Assembly: GCF_002104455.1 (NCBI RefSeq)
Contig: NZ_NBOC01000007.1
Location: 62,001 to 126,000, forward strand
Origin: Colwellia chukchiensis
GTDB taxonomy: Bacteria; Pseudomonadota; Gammaproteobacteria; Enterobacterales; Alteromonadaceae
Length of the DNA: 64,000 bases
Direction of reading: 5' to 3'
This document shows, one piece after another, positions 61,260-64,000 of this stretch. The stretch's first letter is position 1. Each line of letters starts with the position of its first letter. The notes beneath the pieces are model-generated. The model searched no databases and was not told where the DNA came from. It saw only the letters and a program-made list of their open reading frames with translations. Position numbers and translations under genes: made by a program.

Positions 61260-62690
61260 ATGCAATCACGTTTTACAGATAAAGTAGCATTCATTACCGG
61301 CGGCGGTAGTGGTATTGGCGCAGCAACTGCACAGCGTTTAGCGAAAGAAAGCGCTGCACTTGACGGTGCGCAGTTTGATCGCTCAGAAAGCTCGGGACAT
61401 GCGCTCACCGTCACTTGGCAAGCCAATGATAACTTAACCATTAAGTCTATCTCTGCGTATCGTGAAATAAATTATGAAGACGGCAACGACTATGACGGTT
61501 TTGACTTGTTAGGTTTTCATACCATACGTCGGGTTGATCACGAGCAAACCTCACAAGAGCTGCAATTTATTGGGAGTCATAATCAGTTAAATTATGTCGG
61601 CGGCTTGTTCTATTTCAATGAAGACTCTGACGCCGATAACCCATATATTTTAGGCTTTGGTACGGTTAATAACTACTATGGTGTAGAGTCTGAATCTGTT
61701 GCCGCATATGCTAATCTTGATTATCAATTATCCGATAAGCTAACCGTTGCCGGCGGCATACGCTGGACCTCAGAAGAAAAAAGCTTTTATATTGAGCACC
61801 CAGATGACTTTAGTTTTGCTTTCTTCTTTCCATTGCCTTATACCACCGCCAATGACACTTGGACCAACACTTCAGCAATGGCCTCATTAAGCTACGAGTT
61901 AGCGGATGATATCAACAGTTATGTTAAAGTTTCACAAGGCTGGAAAGCTGGTGGCTTTAATGGTGAAGCAGCCACCGCTGCCATAGCAGCCACCGCTGCC
62001 ATAGCAGTAAACCCTTACGATGAAGAAAAAGTATTGGCTTATGAGTGGGGCTTAAAGTCTCGTTGGTTCGACCAACGCCTACAAGCAAACGTGGCGGTGT
62101 TTTACAATGATATTACTGATATGCAAATGTCGGAGTTTTTAGGCGCTTATTCTGACATTCAAAACGCGGGTGCGGCCAAAGTTAAAGGGCTCGAGCTTGA
62201 GCTAGTTGCTGTGGTTAGCGATGGCTTGACGGTAAACTTCAGCTACAGCATGTTAGACAGTAAATACGATGAGTTTATTACATATGATGTCTACACAGGT
62301 GTGGCTAATGATGTTACCGATAGTGCAGAATTTCCTTACAACCCAGACAATAAATGGTCACTTGGCGTCAACTATAGCACTGAGTTGTCGTTTGCTAGTT
62401 TAACCGCGTCCGCTGATTACAGTTATGTTGATGATCACTTTGTCTTTCATAATCAACCGGCAGAGGAATATACCCGTGTTGAAAGTTATAATGTCTTAAA
62501 TGCGCGCGTGTCTCTCACTGAAATTGCCGGTAGTAACTTTAGTGTTTCGCTTTGGGGCAAAAACATTACTGACGAAGAATACCGTATTAATGGTATTCCT
62601 ATGGGTGATGCCACAGGCGCCTTTATTGGTGGTATAAATTACTATGGCGATCCAGCGACTTATGGCTTAGAAGTTGGTTATCAATTTTAA
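61260..62690 (+). pseudogene. In-frame fusion: SDR N-terminus joined to TonB-receptor barrel
   Basis: 476 codons. Residues 1-31 (VAFITGGGSGIGAATAQRLAKE) are the start of a short-chain dehydrogenase with the NAD-binding TGGGSGIG. From about residue 33 (ALDGAQFDRSESSGH, LTVTWQANDNLTIKSISAYRE) to the end it is the barrel of a TonB receptor of the FecA/pesticin type, ending GLEVGYQF with a terminal Phe. Signal peptide, TonB box and plug are missing and the dehydrogenase lacks its catalytic half. So neither part can work. A deletion removing the end of one gene and the start of the other is the simplest account; the ribosome site AAGGAA belongs to the dehydrogenase. Confidence 0.88.
61968..62003 (+). 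repeat. Two perfect 18-bp tandem repeats
   Basis: GCAGCCACCGCTGCCATA occurs twice in a row inside the barrel part of the fusion gene, adding AATAAI-type hexapeptides. It keeps the frame and probably sits in a surface loop. Confidence 0.9.
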
Positions 62691-62718
62691 ACGGTTATAA
62701 GCGTTAGTAGTAAATATT

Positions 62719-62752
62719 AAAAAGGCCTAGTTATTGCTAACTAGGCCTTTTT
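62719..62752. terminator. Bidirectional terminator
   Basis: AAAAAGGCCTAGTTA-TTGC-TAACTAGGCCTTTTT, 15-pair stem with A- and T-runs, between the rightward fusion gene and the leftward SDR. Confidence 0.92.
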
Positions 62753-62773
62753 AAATCGCTAAAAGCTTGTGAT

Positions 62774-63577
62774 CTAGTCACTAAAATCCGCGCGGGGCAT
62801 TGCCATCGGCGGCACAGTAATACCACCATTAACACCATAGATTTCACCGGTAATATAACTGGCAGCGGGGGAGGCTAAAAAAAGTGCACAGGCGGCAATA
62901 TCTTCTGGTTGACCAAGCCGATTCATCGGCACTTGCGCCACCATTTTTGCTGCTAATTGGTCATTCATCACGCCTTTTAGCGCATCGGTGAGAGTAGAGC
63001 CAACACTGATCGCATTTACCCGAACATGAGGAGCAAAGTCTTGTGCTAAATTTGCGGTCATAAAATTCATTGCGGCTTTGCCAACTCCATAACTTAAAAA
63101 ACCCGATTGCGGGATATGGCCGGCGACAGAGCTAATATTAACGATTGCCCCCTTGTTTGCCGTTTTTACCATGGCTGGTGCACAAAGACGTGACATGGCA
63201 AACGCTGTAGTGGTGTTAAGTTTAAAGCACTGCTCTAGCTCTTCTTCACTGGTTAATAAGGTCGGCTTAATGGCGCCAGAGCCGCCAACATTATTCACTA
63301 AAATATCAAGGCGACCAAAGTGATTCAGGGTTTTATCTAACAACTGCTGCCTTTGTGTTTGCTCAAGTACATCACAGGCAACTATCAGCGCTTGGCGACC
63401 GCGTTGACGTATTTGCGCGGCGGTATCTTCGAGTTGCGCTATTGTTCTCGCCGTAACCACTACATCGGCACCTGCATCCGCCAAAGCAATCGCAGTCGCG
63501 GCACCTATACCGCGACCCGAGCCGGTAACTATGGCAACTTGGCCACTTAAATTAAATCGATCTAAAATACTCGCCAT
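62774..63577 (-). CDS. Short-chain dehydrogenase/reductase
   Basis: 267 residues, classical SDR: cofactor loop TGSGRGIGAAT near 18-28, NNVGG near 94, catalytic Ser in VNISSVAGH, YGVGK (Tyr-x3-Lys) near 160. The C-terminus (GVNGGITVPP) is standard. It resembles hydroxysteroid or 3-oxoacyl reductases; substrate not certain. AGGAAACAGGACATG gives a ribosome site. A thiolase gene precedes it in position and shares its strand. Confidence 0.9.
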   Translation of the reverse strand: MASILDRFNLSGQVAIVTGSGRGIGAATAIALADAGADVVVTARTIAQLEDTAAQIRQRGRQALIVACDVLEQTQRQQLLDKTLNHFGRLDILVNNVGGSGAIKPTLLTSEEELEQCFKLNTTTAFAMSRLCAPAMVKTANKGAIVNISSVAGHIPQSGFLSYGVGKAAMNFMTANLAQDFAPHVRVNAISVGSTLTDALKGVMNDQLAAKMVAQVPMNRLGQPEDIAACALFLASPAASYITGEIYGVNGGITVPPMAMPRADFSD

Positions 63578-63611
63578 GTCCTGTTTCCTCTTTGAATTAC
63601 TACTGATCGTG

Positions 63612-63635
63612 AAAAAGGGCCAATAGCCCTTTTTT
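63612..63635. terminator. Terminator between thiolase and SDR genes
   Basis: AAAAAGGGC-CAATA-GCCCTTTTTT hairpin with flanking A- and T-runs, downstream of the leftward thiolase. Confidence 0.85.
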
Positions 63636-63663
63636 AACGGTTAATTTAGCCAAAAAAGCCTAG

Positions 63664-64000
63664 TTACAAGCACACTTCAAACAAGCCGGCAGCGCCCATA
63701 CCGCCGCCAATACACATGCTAACCACCACATATTTAACACCTCGGCGCTTACCTTCGATTAACGCATGTCCCACCATACGCGCGCCACTCATGCCAAACG
63801 GGTGACCAATGGCTATGGCACCGCCATTAACATTGAGCTTATCGTTAGCTATGCCTAAATAGTCACGCGAATAAATCAGCTGACAAGCAAAGGCTTCGTT
63901 AATTTCCCACAAACCTATGTCATCAATGCTAAGTTGATGTTGTTTCAATAATTTTGGAATGGCATAAATAGGTCCTATGCCCATCTCATCAGGTTCACAA
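63664..64000 (-). CDS. Thiolase (acetyl-CoA acyltransferase), C-terminal part, 5' end beyond window
   Basis: 112 codons of the C-terminal domain are visible; the frame is open through base 64000. Thiolase motifs: [26 protein letters not shown] with the catalytic His, and [10 protein letters not shown] with the second catalytic Cys. So the acyl-transfer half is intact. Family knowledge: last step of beta-oxidation. It fits a steroid/fatty-acid catabolic cluster with the SDR and HsaA-like genes. Confidence 0.92.
   Translation of the reverse strand, partial: CEPDEMGIGPIYAIPKLLKQHQLSIDDIGLWEINEAFACQLIYSRDYLGIANDKLNVNGGAIAIGHPFGMSGARMVGHALIEGKRRGVKYVVVSMCIGGGMGAAGLFEVCL

Noticed and set aside
1-64000. 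CRISPR array or prophage
   Set aside because: No regularly spaced repeats, cas genes or phage structural genes were seen.

Overview
The window is a chromosomal segment of a marine gammaproteobacterium, most likely an Alteromonadales member of the Colwellia/Thalassotalea type. This rests on moderate AT-richness, abundant TonB-dependent receptors and LysR regulators, the linked minC-minD-minE, yejM-yejL-yejK and zapA genes, an E. coli-type pyrC, and overall protein style. The genus is an inference; no rRNA is present.

Region 1 (1-10.5 kb) is accessory and visibly more AT-rich. It starts inside a serine recombinase gene. A second, paralogous recombinase lies just upstream in the same operon and has lost its catalytic serine (RVST in one copy, RAAT in the other). 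A LysR regulator and a YdhR-like gene follow. Then comes a large DUF4011-type helicase/nuclease that appears to lack the family's N-terminal region, followed by a DUF3800 gene; together they form a candidate defence pair. The region ends at a terminator plus a decayed 3' end of a tRNA-Ser gene. The same block recurs behind the intact tRNA-Ser(UGA) at 49.3 kb, so it may mark an island boundary.

Region 2 (10.5-29 kb) is metabolic and uptake DNA: a NYN-LOTUS protein; a TonB receptor divergent from a membrane-anchored amidohydrolase; a LysR/azoreductase/DoxX group; a radical SAM protein; an uptake-catabolism cluster (TonB receptor, N-formylglutamate amidohydrolase, YfcC-type carrier, divergent LysR); a YoaK-family protein; and a SulP transporter.

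Region 3 (29-38.3 kb) is core: TIGR02449-zapA, minCDE, tRNA-Pro(GGG), yejM/yejL/yejK, pyrC, a 6-pyruvoyl-tetrahydropterin-synthase-like gene and an M23 peptidase.

Region 4 (38.3-49.1 kb) is a signalling operon running TonB receptor, periplasmic binding protein, hybrid histidine kinase, and REC-PAS-GGDEF-EAL regulator. The kinase is split by a perfect 94-bp tandem duplication that shifts the frame before its Hpt domain. A FetB-type permease and a MATE exporter follow.

Region 5 (49.3-59.2 kb) holds tRNA-Ser(UGA) with tRNA debris, an NTF2-like lipoprotein, a transposase/diguanylate-cyclase chimera, a double nitrilase-fold protein without catalytic cysteines, MgtE, an endonuclease/exonuclease/phosphatase protein, a second SulP permease and a phospholipase D-type protein.

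Region 6 (59.5-64 kb) looks like a decaying catabolic cluster of steroid/aromatic type: an HsaA-like monooxygenase, the C-terminal ferredoxin remnant of a KshB-like reductase, a short-chain dehydrogenase start fused to a TonB-receptor barrel, an intact dehydrogenase and a thiolase cut by the window end.
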